Shown here: one piece after another, positions 50,105-58,203 of the stretch | Numbering within the stretch: the first letter of the stretch is position 1 | Layout of the letters: every line of letters starts with the position of its first letter | From: Streptomyces djakartensis | Lineage (GTDB): Bacteria > Actinomycetota > Actinomycetes > Streptomycetales > Streptomycetaceae | DNA: 64,000 bases | Direction of reading: 5' to 3' | NCBI RefSeq assembly: GCF_014651075.1 | Contig: NZ_BMWE01000020.1 | Coordinates: 1 to 64,000, forward strand | Notes under the pieces: model-generated | What the model was told of the DNA's origin: nothing | Seen by the model: the letters and a program-made list of their open reading frames with translations, nothing else | Database searches by the model: none | Translations under genes and position numbers: made by a program

Positions 50105-51847
50105 GTGACCACCACAGAGCCCTCTCCCGCAGCCACCGCCCCGCCCTCGCTGCGTCTCGCCCGCGAGCGGTTCCTGTCGGGCCGTCCCCTGCCCGGGGGC
50201 GTGCCGGAGGAGGTCGTCGCGGCGTGGCGGCGGGCCCGGTTCTTCGGGGTGCCGCACGACCTGGAGCAGCAGGCGGCGGATCCGGTGCGGCCCGTCGAGA
50301 CGGCGCTGCTCGTCGCCGCCCGGCCGGTGCTGGAGCGGATCGGACCCGCCCTGGACGCCGGCCGTTCGCTCCTGGTCCTGACCGACGAGCGGCTGCGCGT
50401 CGTGGGCACGGCGGGAAGCCTGCCCGGGCTCGGCGGGTGCGCCGTCCTGGCGGAGCAGGAGGTCGGCAACAACAGCGCCGCCCTCGCCCTGCGCACCCGG
50501 CGCCGGGCCGAGGTGCACGGTCCCGAGCACTTCCTCGACCGGTGGCAGGACGTGTCCGCCGTGAGCGTCCCGCTGCGCGCGCCGGAGAACGGCCGGCCGC
50601 TGGGCACGGTGACCGTCGCGGCGCGGCTGAGCGCGGTACGGCCGCACCCGCAGGCGGCCCTGGCCGAGGCGGCGGCCGCCGCCGTCGAGACGGAACTGCG
50701 GGCGCGGGCGGGGCGGGTCGAACAGGTGTTGCTGGACGCCTATCTGCGGGCCGGGCAGGACCGGGCCGTGGCCGTACTCGACGGCCGCAACCGGCTGATC
50801 AGCGCCGCGGCGCAACGGCTGCTGACATCCCAGGTGCTGGCGGCGCTGGAGCGCACGGCGGTCGGCGCGCGGCACCCGGACGGTACGGATCCAGCGGCGT
50901 CGCCCGAGGCGGCGGCGTCCGGGCCCGTTCGGTTGCCGGAGGGGGCCGGATGCAGCGCACGGATCACCCCGGTGCGTCTGGACGGCACGGTCGTGGGGGT
51001 CGTCACCGTCCTGGAACCGCTCGACACCGCGCCGCCCCCGGTGCCGGACCCGCCCACGCCACCGGTCGCCCTGACCGGCTCCTCGGTCCCGTGGCGGCAC
51101 GCCGTCGCGCGTGCGGCCGAGCTCGCGCGGTCTCGCGAGCCGCTGCTGCTGACCGGTGAGCGGGGCGTGGGAAAGTCCGCCCTGGCCCGGCAACTGCTGG
51201 GGCCGGGCCCCCTCCAGGAGGCGGACGCGGCGCGGGACACCGGGCTGGCACAGGTCCTGTCCGCCCGTCAGGCCGGCCGTCCGCTGCTGCTGCGTCACGC
51301 CGAGCGTCTCGCGCAGCCCGGCGTTGCCGCGCTCAACTCCCTGCTCGACGCGCACCCGGACATCCCGCTCCTGGTCACCTACACGCCGGGCAGCCCGGTC
51401 GGCCCCTGCCTGCAGCGCCTGCTGGACAAGCTGTCCGCCCGCTCGGTGACACTGCCCCCACTGCGGGAACGTACCGAGGACATACGGGAGCTGCTGTCGG
51501 CCCTCGCCCCGCGCCCGGAGCCCGGACAGCCACCGTTGACCTGGACCCTTGACGCCCTGCGTGCTCTCGAGTTGTATCCGTGGCCCGGGAACGTCACCGA
51601 GCTGGCGCATGTCGTCCGGGCCCTCGCGGAGCACCGGCGCTCCTCCGGGCCGGTCCGCCGGGCGGAGCTGCCGGACGCCGTGCGGGAAGAGCCCGCCGCG
51701 CGTCCCCTCAGCCCGATGGAACACGCGGAGCGCGCCGCGATCCTTCAGGCCCTGCGCCTGCACGGCGGCAACAAGGCCCGCACGGCTGCGGCGCTCGGGA
51801 TAGGGAGGGCGACGCTGTACCGCAAACTGCGGGGATATAGGGGCTGA
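50105..51847 (+). CDS. AcoR-type GAF-AAA-Fis transcriptional regulator
   Basis: The 580-residue protein has an N-terminal GAF sensor region (about 60-220, with LLVLTDERLRVVGTAG) and an AAA domain with Walker A GERGVGKS at 351-358. PPLRERTEDIREL and YPWPGNVTEL follow, and a Fis-type helix-turn-helix ends the protein (LHGGNKARTAAALGIGRATL). The GAFTGA loop that contacts sigma-54 is absent, as expected in a lineage without sigma-54. It is likely to activate the divergent hydroxyquinol operon and the YceI gene through their shared palindrome. GTG at 50105 is the start; a SigA-type promoter lies just upstream. Confidence 0.87.
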   Translation: MTTTEPSPAATAPPSLRLARERFLSGRPLPGGVPEEVVAAWRRARFFGVPHDLEQQAADPVRPVETALLVAARPVLERIGPALDAGRSLLVLTDERLRVVGTAGSLPGLGGCAVLAEQEVGNNSAALALRTRRRAEVHGPEHFLDRWQDVSAVSVPLRAPENGRPLGTVTVAARLSAVRPHPQAALAEAAAAAVETELRARAGRVEQVLLDAYLRAGQDRAVAVLDGRNRLISAAAQRLLTSQVLAALERTAVGARHPDGTDPAASPEAAASGPVRLPEGAGCSARITPVRLDGTVVGVVTVLEPLDTAPPPVPDPPTPPVALTGSSVPWRHAVARAAELARSREPLLLTGERGVGKSALARQLLGPGPLQEADAARDTGLAQVLSARQAGRPLLLRHAERLAQPGVAALNSLLDAHPDIPLLVTYTPGSPVGPCLQRLLDKLSARSVTLPPLRERTEDIRELLSALAPRPEPGQPPLTWTLDALRALELYPWPGNVTELAHVVRALAEHRRSSGPVRRAELPDAVREEPAARPLSPMEHAERAAILQALRLHGGNKARTAAALGIGRATLYRKLRGYRG

Positions 51848-51894
51848 GGGGGCCCGGCCGCACGGTGGGCCACCCGCACCTCGTCGGGAAACAG

Positions 51895-51930
51895 CTCGGG
51901 TGGGCCGGGAAGCTTCCCGACCCACCCGAG
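51895..51930. terminator. Long hairpin between regulator and tRNA-Leu
   Basis: A nearly perfect 36-bp palindrome (CTCGGGTGGG ... CCCACCCGAG, one internal mismatch pair) follows the tRNA-Leu on the minus strand and the regulator on the plus strand. It is probably a bidirectional terminator. Confidence 0.75.
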
Positions 51931-51938
51931 CTGGTCTG

Positions 51939-52023
51939 TGTCCGAGGGGGGACTTGAACCCCCACGCCCGATAAAGGGCACTAGCACCTCAAGCTAGCGC
52001 GTCTGCCATTCCGCCACCCGGAC
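51939..52023 (-). tRNA. tRNA-Leu (anticodon GAG)
   Basis: An 85-nt tRNA read on the minus strand. The acceptor stem GTCCGGG pairs with CTCGGAC plus discriminator A. The anticodon arm CTAGC-TTGAGGT-GCTAG gives anticodon GAG. The long variable arm (TGCCCTTTATCGGGCG) is type II, and the T arm is GGGGGTTCAAGTCCCCC. The CCA end is not encoded. It decodes CUC and CUU leucine codons. Confidence 0.95.
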
Positions 52024-52151
52024 GAGTGTCCGCCGCCTGCCAGGGCCGTGCCCCGCGGCGACATGGACAACCATACCAAGGTTTCGGAGTGCCTTTCACC
52101 TGCGTTTCCTTCCGTCTGGCGGGGGTCCGGGACCTCGCACCGCGATGCACC

Positions 52152-52157
52152 TAAGGT
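52152..52157 (+). promoter_or_regulatory. -10 hexamer, leaderless promoter of the DUF2254 gene
   Basis: TAAGGT is followed by 6 nt and the ATG at 52164, matching the leaderless pattern seen before the helicase and HD-domain genes. AAGG within it could alternatively serve as a weak ribosome site. Confidence 0.45.
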
Positions 52158-52163
52158 CGCACC

Positions 52164-53495
52164 ATGAGTGACTGGATCGTTACGCAGAGCCCTCCCGCGG
52201 GGCGTCGCCCGCGTGCGCTGTCGCCCTTCAGGGAGCATCTGCGGGACACGTTCTGGTTCGCCCCGACCGCCGCGATGGTGAGTGTCTTCGTGGTCTGGGT
52301 GGCGGCGCAGGCCCTCGACACGGCCGTCGTCGAGGCGCTCCGGGAGAACGGCGACTACGAGACGCTCGCCGAGCTGCAGCGGTTCGCGCAGGACGCGAAG
52401 GCGGTGGTGAACGTCGTCAGCTCGGCGATGATGACCTTCATCGGCGTCGTCTTCAGCATCTCGCTGGTGGCCGTGCAGATGGCGAGCGGGCAGTTCACCC
52501 CCCGTGTGGTGCGGCTCTTCGTGCGGAGCCGGATCACCAAGGCGACCTTCGCGGTCTTCCTGGCCACCTTCGTGCTGACCCTGCTGGTCCTGACGGCCTT
52601 CGACACCGCCGACGACCCCCGGGACGTGGCGACGCTGCCGCTGGTGCAGTCGGCCCTCACGCTCTGCATGGTCGCGCTGAGTCTGCTGCTCTTCGTGCTG
52701 TACGTGAACACCACCCTGCGGCTGATGCGGATCAGCCATGTGATCGCGCGGATCGCGACGGAGTCCTTCCGGGTGATCGCCTCGATGCCCCCGCCGACGG
52801 GCGGGCAGGACGCGCCCGGCCCCGGTCCGGTGACCGCGTGGGTGCCGCACGTGGGCCGGGCGGGTGTGCTGCGGGACGTGCACGTCGCGCGGCTGGTGCG
52901 GGTGGCGCGCAGGCACCGGGTCATGCTGCGGCTGGTCCCGCGGATCGGGGACTTCGTGGTGCCGGGCACCCCCGTGCTGGCGGTGCACGGCGGCCCCGCG
53001 CCGCCGCGCGGCGCACTGCGCTACACGATCTCGGTGGGCGTGGAGCGGACCTACCACCAGGATCTGGGCTTCGGGCTGCGGCAGTTGTGCGACATCGCGC
53101 TGCGCGCCCTGTCTCCCGCGATCAACGATCCGACGACGGCCGTGCAGGCGCTCGACCGGGTCGTCCAGTTCCTGGCCGCGGTGAGCCGGCATCCGCTGGA
53201 CGCCGCCCGGTACCGGGACCGCGGCGGGACGGTGCGGCTGGTGCAGCCCGTGCCGGGCTGGACCGAGCTGGTCGATCTGGGGTTCACCGAGGTACGGGGG
53301 TGCGCCGTCGGGAACCCGCAGGTGTCGCGCCGGATGCTGGCCGGACTGGACGATCTGCTGCTGCTCGTGCCACCGGAGCGCCAAGAGCCGTTGCGGCGCC
53401 ATCGCGAGCTGCTCCGGCAGGCGGTCGACGAGGCGGCCCCGAGCCCGGCGGATCGGGCGTTCGCCCTGCGCCCGGACCGGCAGGGCATCGGCTGA
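52164..53495 (+). CDS. DUF2254 integral membrane protein
   Basis: The 443-residue protein has about four hydrophobic helices in its first 190 residues (TAAMVSVFVVWVAAQAL, VNVVSSAMMTFIGVVFSISL, TFAVFLATFVLTLLVLTAF, ALTLCMVALSLLLFVLYV). A soluble C-terminal domain contains SVGVERTYHQDLGFGLRQLC and LSPAINDPTTAVQALDRVV, the DUF2254 signatures. The function of the family is unknown; a channel- or transporter-like role has been suggested only from topology. It is isolated, with a tRNA behind it and a convergent gene after it, and shows no sign of operon partners. Confidence 0.85.
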   Translation: MSDWIVTQSPPAGRRPRALSPFREHLRDTFWFAPTAAMVSVFVVWVAAQALDTAVVEALRENGDYETLAELQRFAQDAKAVVNVVSSAMMTFIGVVFSISLVAVQMASGQFTPRVVRLFVRSRITKATFAVFLATFVLTLLVLTAFDTADDPRDVATLPLVQSALTLCMVALSLLLFVLYVNTTLRLMRISHVIARIATESFRVIASMPPPTGGQDAPGPGPVTAWVPHVGRAGVLRDVHVARLVRVARRHRVMLRLVPRIGDFVVPGTPVLAVHGGPAPPRGALRYTISVGVERTYHQDLGFGLRQLCDIALRALSPAINDPTTAVQALDRVVQFLAAVSRHPLDAARYRDRGGTVRLVQPVPGWTELVDLGFTEVRGCAVGNPQVSRRMLAGLDDLLLLVPPERQEPLRRHRELLRQAVDEAAPSPADRAFALRPDRQGIG

Positions 53496-53569
53496 CCGGC
53501 TCGCCGGCCGGCCGACGCCCCCGCGGTGTCACGGCGGTGGCTGGTGCTCCGGCGCGTACCCGCCGGCCG

Positions 53570-54628
53570 TCAGCACTTCTCCCGCAGCGAGTGCAGGTGT
53601 GCGCTGGAGCGGCGCGCGAAGGTGAAGGACTCGGCCGGGTTGTCGTGCTCGGCCTGCCAGTGGTGGGCCAGACGGTGGCCGCGCAGCCGGGTCACGGCGG
53701 AGATGAACCGCCGGTAGTCGATGTCGCCGTCGCCGACGTCGGTCATGCGGTAGCCGTACGGGTTCGACGGGTCGCTCTCGCCGTCCTTCACGTGGAACAG
53801 CGGGTAGCGGTCGGGCCTGCGCAGGACGTAGTGGAGCGGCTCGAACGGGGCGGGCGTGCCGTCGGGCCGCTTGGAGAACCGGAACTGGCCCACGTACGCC
53901 CAGTAGATGTCCATCTCCAGATAGACGAGGTCCGGGTCGGTCTCCCTGAGCAGGACGTCGTAGAGCCGGACCTTGGGGTTGTCGGTGGCGAAGGAGAACT
54001 CCTCGGAGTGGTTGTGCTGGTAGAACTTCATGCCCCGGGCCCTGGCGGCCGCGCCGTAGGTGTTGAAGTCCTCGGCGGCACGCTTCCAGGCGTCCACGGT
54101 CGACCCGTAGCGGAACGGGCCGGCGGCCGTGCCGATGTGCTTCAGGCCGAGGGCCTGGGCGTCGTCGAGGACCTTCTCGAGGTTCTGGGCGAAGGTGTAG
54201 GCGTTCGGGTCGTCGGAGTAGTAGCCGACGTGGCTGCCGATGGGGTTGAGTCCGTGGTCGCGGGCCAGTCGCTTGAGCCGGTCGAGCGTGATGGGGCCGG
54301 CCGAGCCCTGGGTGTAGCCGGCGAACTCGACCTCGTCGTAGCCGTAACGCTCCAGTTCGGCGAAGACGGGGCCGAAGCCGAGGGTGGAGACCTTGTCGCG
54401 CAGGCTGTAGAGCTGGATGCCGAGGCGGCCGGGCGGCATGACGGGGCGGCCCCGGCCCGTCGCCCCGGACGCGGTGCCGGTGGCGGCCGCAGCGTCGTTC
54501 GTGGCGGCTGTCGCGGGGGCCGCGGCACCGAGCAGGGCCGCGGCGGTGGCGCCCGCGGCCACGCCCAGCATGCCTCGTCTGCTGAGGCGGTGGCCGAGCT
54601 CGGGGTCGGGCTGGGAGAAGCGGCTCAT
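53570..54628 (-). CDS. Tat-exported sugar phosphate isomerase/epimerase-like protein
   Basis: The 352-residue protein has a twin-arginine signal (SRRGMLGVAAGATAAALLGA, residues 16-35) and an Ala-rich cleavage region. A xylose isomerase-like TIM barrel follows: LGIQLYSLRDKVSTLGF, YGYDEVEFAGYT, KFYQHNHSEEF with metal ligands, VYLEMDIYWAYVG and PLFHVKDG. Exported members of this family occur with ThuA/DUF1080 proteins and act on oxidised (3-keto) sugars or polyols outside the cell, though the substrate here is unknown. It is the last gene of the minus-strand run and has its own upstream palindrome. Confidence 0.85.
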   Translation of the reverse strand: MSRFSQPDPELGHRLSRRGMLGVAAGATAAALLGAAAPATAATNDAAAATGTASGATGRGRPVMPPGRLGIQLYSLRDKVSTLGFGPVFAELERYGYDEVEFAGYTQGSAGPITLDRLKRLARDHGLNPIGSHVGYYSDDPNAYTFAQNLEKVLDDAQALGLKHIGTAAGPFRYGSTVDAWKRAAEDFNTYGAAARARGMKFYQHNHSEEFSFATDNPKVRLYDVLLRETDPDLVYLEMDIYWAYVGQFRFSKRPDGTPAPFEPLHYVLRRPDRYPLFHVKDGESDPSNPYGYRMTDVGDGDIDYRRFISAVTRLRGHRLAHHWQAEHDNPAESFTFARRSSAHLHSLREKC

Positions 54629-54676
54629 GTGTGGAACTCCTCGTGATCGCTGGGCGTTGTCAGTGGTGAGTGCTTC

Positions 54677-54689
54677 ACTGGTGACCAGT
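54677..54689. promoter_or_regulatory. Palindrome ACTGGT-G-ACCAGT before the Tat-exported isomerase gene
   Basis: A perfect 6-1-6 inverted repeat lies 49 bp upstream of the isomerase start in an 81-bp gap. It is followed on the same side by a partial repeat (CAGTGGTGA). It could be an operator that gives this gene separate control, or a weak structure ending the ebo-type transcript. Confidence 0.35.
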
Positions 54690-54709
54690 CGGGACTGAGG
54701 GCTACGGCG

Positions 54710-56122
54710 TCAGTCGAGACCGGCGAGTCGGAGCAGCAGTGACTTCACATCGGTGGCCGCGACGCGGTCGCCGAGAGCGCGGGGGGTGGAGCAGATGAGG
54801 AGCGGACCGTCGTCGTCGCTCTCCGGAAGGCGGCCGTGGCTGCCGCGAATAGGTGACGGGTCGAGGGGCACGACCGCCATGCGGTAGCGCATGCCGAGTT
54901 TCTTGCGCGCCAGCGCGGTGGCGGCCTTGACCTTGACGTAGGGGTCGAGGGGATCCATGAAGAGCTCGACCGGGTCGTAGCCGGGTTTGCGGTGGATCTC
55001 GACGAGTCGCGCGAAGTCTGGCGCGTGGGCGTCGTCGAGCCAGTAGTAGTACGTGAACCAGGCGTCCGGTTCCGCCACGGCGACGAGTTCGCCGGCGCGC
55101 GGATGGTCGAGGTGATGGGTCTTCTTGCCCTCGTCGTCGAGGAGTCGGTCGATGCCGGGGAGGCCTTCGAGGGCTGCCCGGGTGGCGTCGAGGTCCTCGG
55201 GGCGGCGTACGTAGACGTGGGCGATCTGGTGGTCTGCGACCGCGAAGGCGCGGGACGCCATCGGGTCGAGGTACTCCATGCCGTCCTGCGTGTGCACCTC
55301 CAGCAGTCCCGCGCGGCGCAGGGCGCGGTTGATGTCGACGGGCCGGCTGACGGGGGTGATGCCGTACTCGGACAGCGCGACGACGGTTCGGCCCTCGGCG
55401 CGGGCGTCGTCCAGGAGCGGTGCCATGGCGGCGTCGAGGTCGGTGGCCGCCTTCAGGGAGCGCGGGTCGTCGGGTCCGAAGCGCTGCAGGTCGTAGTCGA
55501 GGTGGGGGAGGTAGCAGAGCGCCAGGTCGGGGTGGCGGGTGCGGATGATGTGGCGGGTCGCGTCGATGATCCAGCGGCTGGAGACGAGGTCCGCCCCGGG
55601 GCCCCAGAAGTGGAACAGGGGGAACGTGCCGAACTTCTCGGTGAGTTCGTCGTGGAGGGCGGCCGGCCGGGTGTAGCAGTCGGGTTCCTTGCGGCCGTCG
55701 GCGTAGTAGATGGGACGGGGGGTGACGGTGATGTCGGTGTCGGCGCCCATGGCGTACCACCAGCAGATGTTGGCGACGGTGTATCCGGGGTGGGCGCGGC
55801 GGGCGGCGTCCCAGAGCTTGTCGCCGGCCACGAGCCCGTTGTGCTGGCGCCACAGCAGGACGTCGCCCAGTTCGCGGAAGTACCAGCCGTTGCCGACGAT
55901 GCCGTGCTCCGAGGGCGTGGTGCCGGTGAGGAACGTGGACTGGGCGGCGCAGGTGACGGCGGGCAGGACGGTGCCGAGCGGGGCGCGGGAGCCGGACCGG
56001 CCGAGTGCCTTGAGGTGCGGCATGTGGTCGAGGAGGCGGGGGGTGAGGCCGACGACGTCGAGGACGAGGAGCGGGGTGGGCCGGTCCGTGGCGGCCGGGG
56101 CCGGGTCCTCACGGGTGCTCAT
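54710..56122 (-). CDS. EboF-like alkaline phosphatase-superfamily protein
   Basis: The 470-residue protein belongs to the nucleotide pyrophosphatase/phosphodiesterase branch of the alkaline phosphatase superfamily. It has PLLVLDVVGLTPRLLDHMPH with a metal aspartate, the nucleophile threonine region LPAVTCAAQSTFLTGTTPSE, HGIVGNGW, CYLPHLDYDLQRFGPD and LSEYGITPVSRPVDIN, and a late histidine in DPSPIRGSHGRL. In ebo clusters EboF is the predicted phosphoester-cleaving enzyme. No signal peptide is seen, so it acts in the cytoplasm. Its ATG overlaps the EboE-like stop by 4 nt. Confidence 0.85.
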   Translation of the reverse strand: MSTREDPAPAATDRPTPLLVLDVVGLTPRLLDHMPHLKALGRSGSRAPLGTVLPAVTCAAQSTFLTGTTPSEHGIVGNGWYFRELGDVLLWRQHNGLVAGDKLWDAARRAHPGYTVANICWWYAMGADTDITVTPRPIYYADGRKEPDCYTRPAALHDELTEKFGTFPLFHFWGPGADLVSSRWIIDATRHIIRTRHPDLALCYLPHLDYDLQRFGPDDPRSLKAATDLDAAMAPLLDDARAEGRTVVALSEYGITPVSRPVDINRALRRAGLLEVHTQDGMEYLDPMASRAFAVADHQIAHVYVRRPEDLDATRAALEGLPGIDRLLDDEGKKTHHLDHPRAGELVAVAEPDAWFTYYYWLDDAHAPDFARLVEIHRKPGYDPVELFMDPLDPYVKVKAATALARKKLGMRYRMAVVPLDPSPIRGSHGRLPESDDDGPLLICSTPRALGDRVAATDVKSLLLRLAGLD

Positions 56123-57288
56123 GGCAGCTCCTTCAGGCCGAGGTCCGTCAACAGGTCGCGGGCGAGGGCGAGTTCGGCGGCGATGCCCTCGGCGAGCTGG
56201 GAGCGGCCCTTGGGGCGCAGCTCGGGCGGGAGGGCCTGCCAGGTGTAGGTCTCGACCTCCAGATGGCGGGTGAGCGGGGCCGGGCCGCCGACGAGCCGGG
56301 TCAGTGCGCCCTTCAGGACCGGGAGCGTGGAGGTGAGGGGCGCGGCGGGGGCCGCGTGCAGGGGGACGTGGAAGTGGGAGCGCCAGGGTGTGCCGTCCGG
56401 CAGGGCCTGGCCCCCGAGGGCCTCGTCGAGGTCGTCGGTGGCGCGCAGGCCGGCGGAGGTGGCGGTGCGGGTCTGGTGCAGGAAGCGGGGTTCCGCGAAG
56501 GCGGCGAGGGCCTCGCGGACTTCGGGCAGGTGGGGGTGTTCGGCGTGCAGTGCGGCGGAGAGCTGGGATTTGACGACGGGGACGCGGGCTTCGGTGAGTG
56601 CGTCCAGCGCGGTGTGCGGGTCTTCGAAGGAGGTGGCGAGGTGGCAGGTGTCGACGCAGATGCCGACGCGGTCGTGGCCGATCGCGGTGAGTGGGGCGAT
56701 GGCGTCGCGGGTGGTCTCGACGACGCAGCCGGGTTCGGGCTCCAGTCCGACGCGGATGGAGCGGCCGGTCAGCTCCTCGATGGCGTCGAGGCGTTCCGCG
56801 AGGGCGACCAGGGCGGTGCGGGCGGTCCGCGCGCGCTCGGCGTCGTAGGCGGTGCGCCAGGCCAGGGGCAGGGTGGAGATGGTCCCGTCGGTGACGTCGT
56901 CGGGGAGGAGCCCGGCGAGGACACGGGCCAGGGCGGTGGTGTGGTCGAGGCGTTCCGGGTCGGCCCAGTCCGGCTTGTAGACGCGGTACTTGACCTCCTC
57001 GGCGCCGAAGCCCTCGTAGGGGAAGCCGTTGAGGGTGACGACCTCCAGACCGCGCCGGTCGAGCTCGGTGCGCAGGCCGCGCAGGGCGGACGGGTCGGCC
57101 ACGAGGGTGTGGGCGGCGTCCCTGGCGAGCCACAGGCCGATGCCGAGCCGGTCGCGGCCGAGGCGGCGGCGGACGGGTTCGCAGTGGTCGCGGAGCTGGG
57201 CGAGGACGCCGTCGAGCGTCTCGGCGGGATGGACGTTGGTGCAGTAGGAGAGGTGGACGGTGGATCCGTCGGGGTGGCGGAAGCGCAT
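56119..57288 (-). CDS. EboE-like TIM-barrel protein
   Basis: A 389-residue sugar isomerase-like TIM barrel of the EboE type. LSYCTNVHPAETLDGVLAQL is the family-specific opening. It is followed by LGIGLWLARDAAHTL, EVVTLNGFPYEGFGAEEVKY, VGLEPEPGCVVETT and GICVDTCHLATSFEDP with metal ligands, then VEVETYTWQALPPELRP-like strands near the end. EboE proteins are annotated as metabolite traffic proteins because the ebo operon is needed for export of a scytonemin monomer in a cyanobacterium. The reaction is not known. It follows the TatD-like gene by 3 nt and overlaps the EboF-like start. Confidence 0.87.
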   Translation of the reverse strand: MRFRHPDGSTVHLSYCTNVHPAETLDGVLAQLRDHCEPVRRRLGRDRLGIGLWLARDAAHTLVADPSALRGLRTELDRRGLEVVTLNGFPYEGFGAEEVKYRVYKPDWADPERLDHTTALARVLAGLLPDDVTDGTISTLPLAWRTAYDAERARTARTALVALAERLDAIEELTGRSIRVGLEPEPGCVVETTRDAIAPLTAIGHDRVGICVDTCHLATSFEDPHTALDALTEARVPVVKSQLSAALHAEHPHLPEVREALAAFAEPRFLHQTRTATSAGLRATDDLDEALGGQALPDGTPWRSHFHVPLHAAPAAPLTSTLPVLKGALTRLVGGPAPLTRHLEVETYTWQALPPELRPKGRSQLAEGIAAELALARDLLTDLGLKELP

Positions 57289-57291
57289 GGC

Positions 57292-58203
57292 TCACGCCTC
57301 CGTGCCGGGGAGGCGAGCCGGCGCGGTGGGGGCGGGGTCCGGCTCGTGCGGGTCCTTGGGGACGCCGCGCAGGATGGAGTTGCCCTCGTGGGTGGCCGCG
57401 GTGCCGGTGACGTCGAGGTTCAGGCGGCCGCTGAGTCCGTAGAAGGCGACGGGGTTGCGCCACAGCACCTGGTCGACGTCGTCCTCGCCGAAGCCCTCGG
57501 CCAGCATCAGGTCGCCGACCTTGCGGGTCTTGAGGGGGTCGCTCCTGCCCCAGTCGGCGGCGGAGTTCACCAGGATTTGCTCGGTGCCGTAGGCGCGCAG
57601 GATCGCGACCATCCGTTCCTCGTCCATCTTGGTGTCGGGGTAGACGGAGAAGCCCAGCCAGCAGCCGCTGTCCTTGGCCTCCTTGACGGTGGTCTCGTTG
57701 AGGTGGTCGACCAGGACGCGCTCCGGGGGCAGCGCGGACTCGCGGACGGCGTCGAGGGTGCGGCGCAGACCGGCGAGCTTGTCGCGGTGCGGGGTGTGCA
57801 CGAGGGCGGGCAGGCCGTGGTCGGCGGCGAGCTGGAGCTGCGTGGCGAGGGCGGTGTCCTCGGCCGGGGTCATGGAGTCGTAGCCCACCTCGCCGACCGC
57901 GACGACGTTGTCCTTGACGAGATAGCGGGGCAGTTCGTCGAGGACGGGTGCGCAGCGCGGGTCGTTCGCCTCCTTGGGGTTGAGGGCGATGGTGCAGTGG
58001 TGGGCGATGCCGTACTGGGCGGCGCGGAAGGGCTCCCAGCCGAGAAGGGAGTCGAAGTAGTCCCGGAAGGAGGCGGGCGAGGTCCGGGGCTGGCCGAGCC
58101 AGAAGGAGGGCTCGACGACGGCGCGCACTCCGGCGGCGTACATGGCCTCGTAGTCGTCGGTGGTCCGGGACGTCATGTGGATGTGGGGGTCGAAGATGCG
58201 CAT
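57292..58203 (-). CDS. EboB-like TatD-family metal-dependent hydrolase
   Basis: The 303-residue protein has the TatD/amidohydrolase metal site: FDPHIHMTSRTTDDYEAM at the start (residues 4-21), then CTIALNPKEAND, NVVAVGEVGYDS (Glu ligand) and PALVHTPHRDK. RVLVDHLNETTVKEA and NSAADWGRSDP supply the late histidine and aspartate. In ebo clusters this is EboB. The family hydrolyses phosphoester, amide or nucleic-acid bonds. The substrate is unknown. Its ATG shares one base with the EboA stop (TGATG), so the two are translationally coupled. Confidence 0.87.
   Translation of the reverse strand: MRIFDPHIHMTSRTTDDYEAMYAAGVRAVVEPSFWLGQPRTSPASFRDYFDSLLGWEPFRAAQYGIAHHCTIALNPKEANDPRCAPVLDELPRYLVKDNVVAVGEVGYDSMTPAEDTALATQLQLAADHGLPALVHTPHRDKLAGLRRTLDAVRESALPPERVLVDHLNETTVKEAKDSGCWLGFSVYPDTKMDEERMVAILRAYGTEQILVNSAADWGRSDPLKTRKVGDLMLAEGFGEDDVDQVLWRNPVAFYGLSGRLNLDVTGTAATHEGNSILRGVPKDPHEPDPAPTAPARLPGTEA

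Noticed and set aside
51939..52023. tRNA-Leu as an integration site of a mobile element
   Set aside because: No integrase, excisionase or direct repeat of the tRNA 3' end was found nearby. The flanking genes look like ordinary chromosome.
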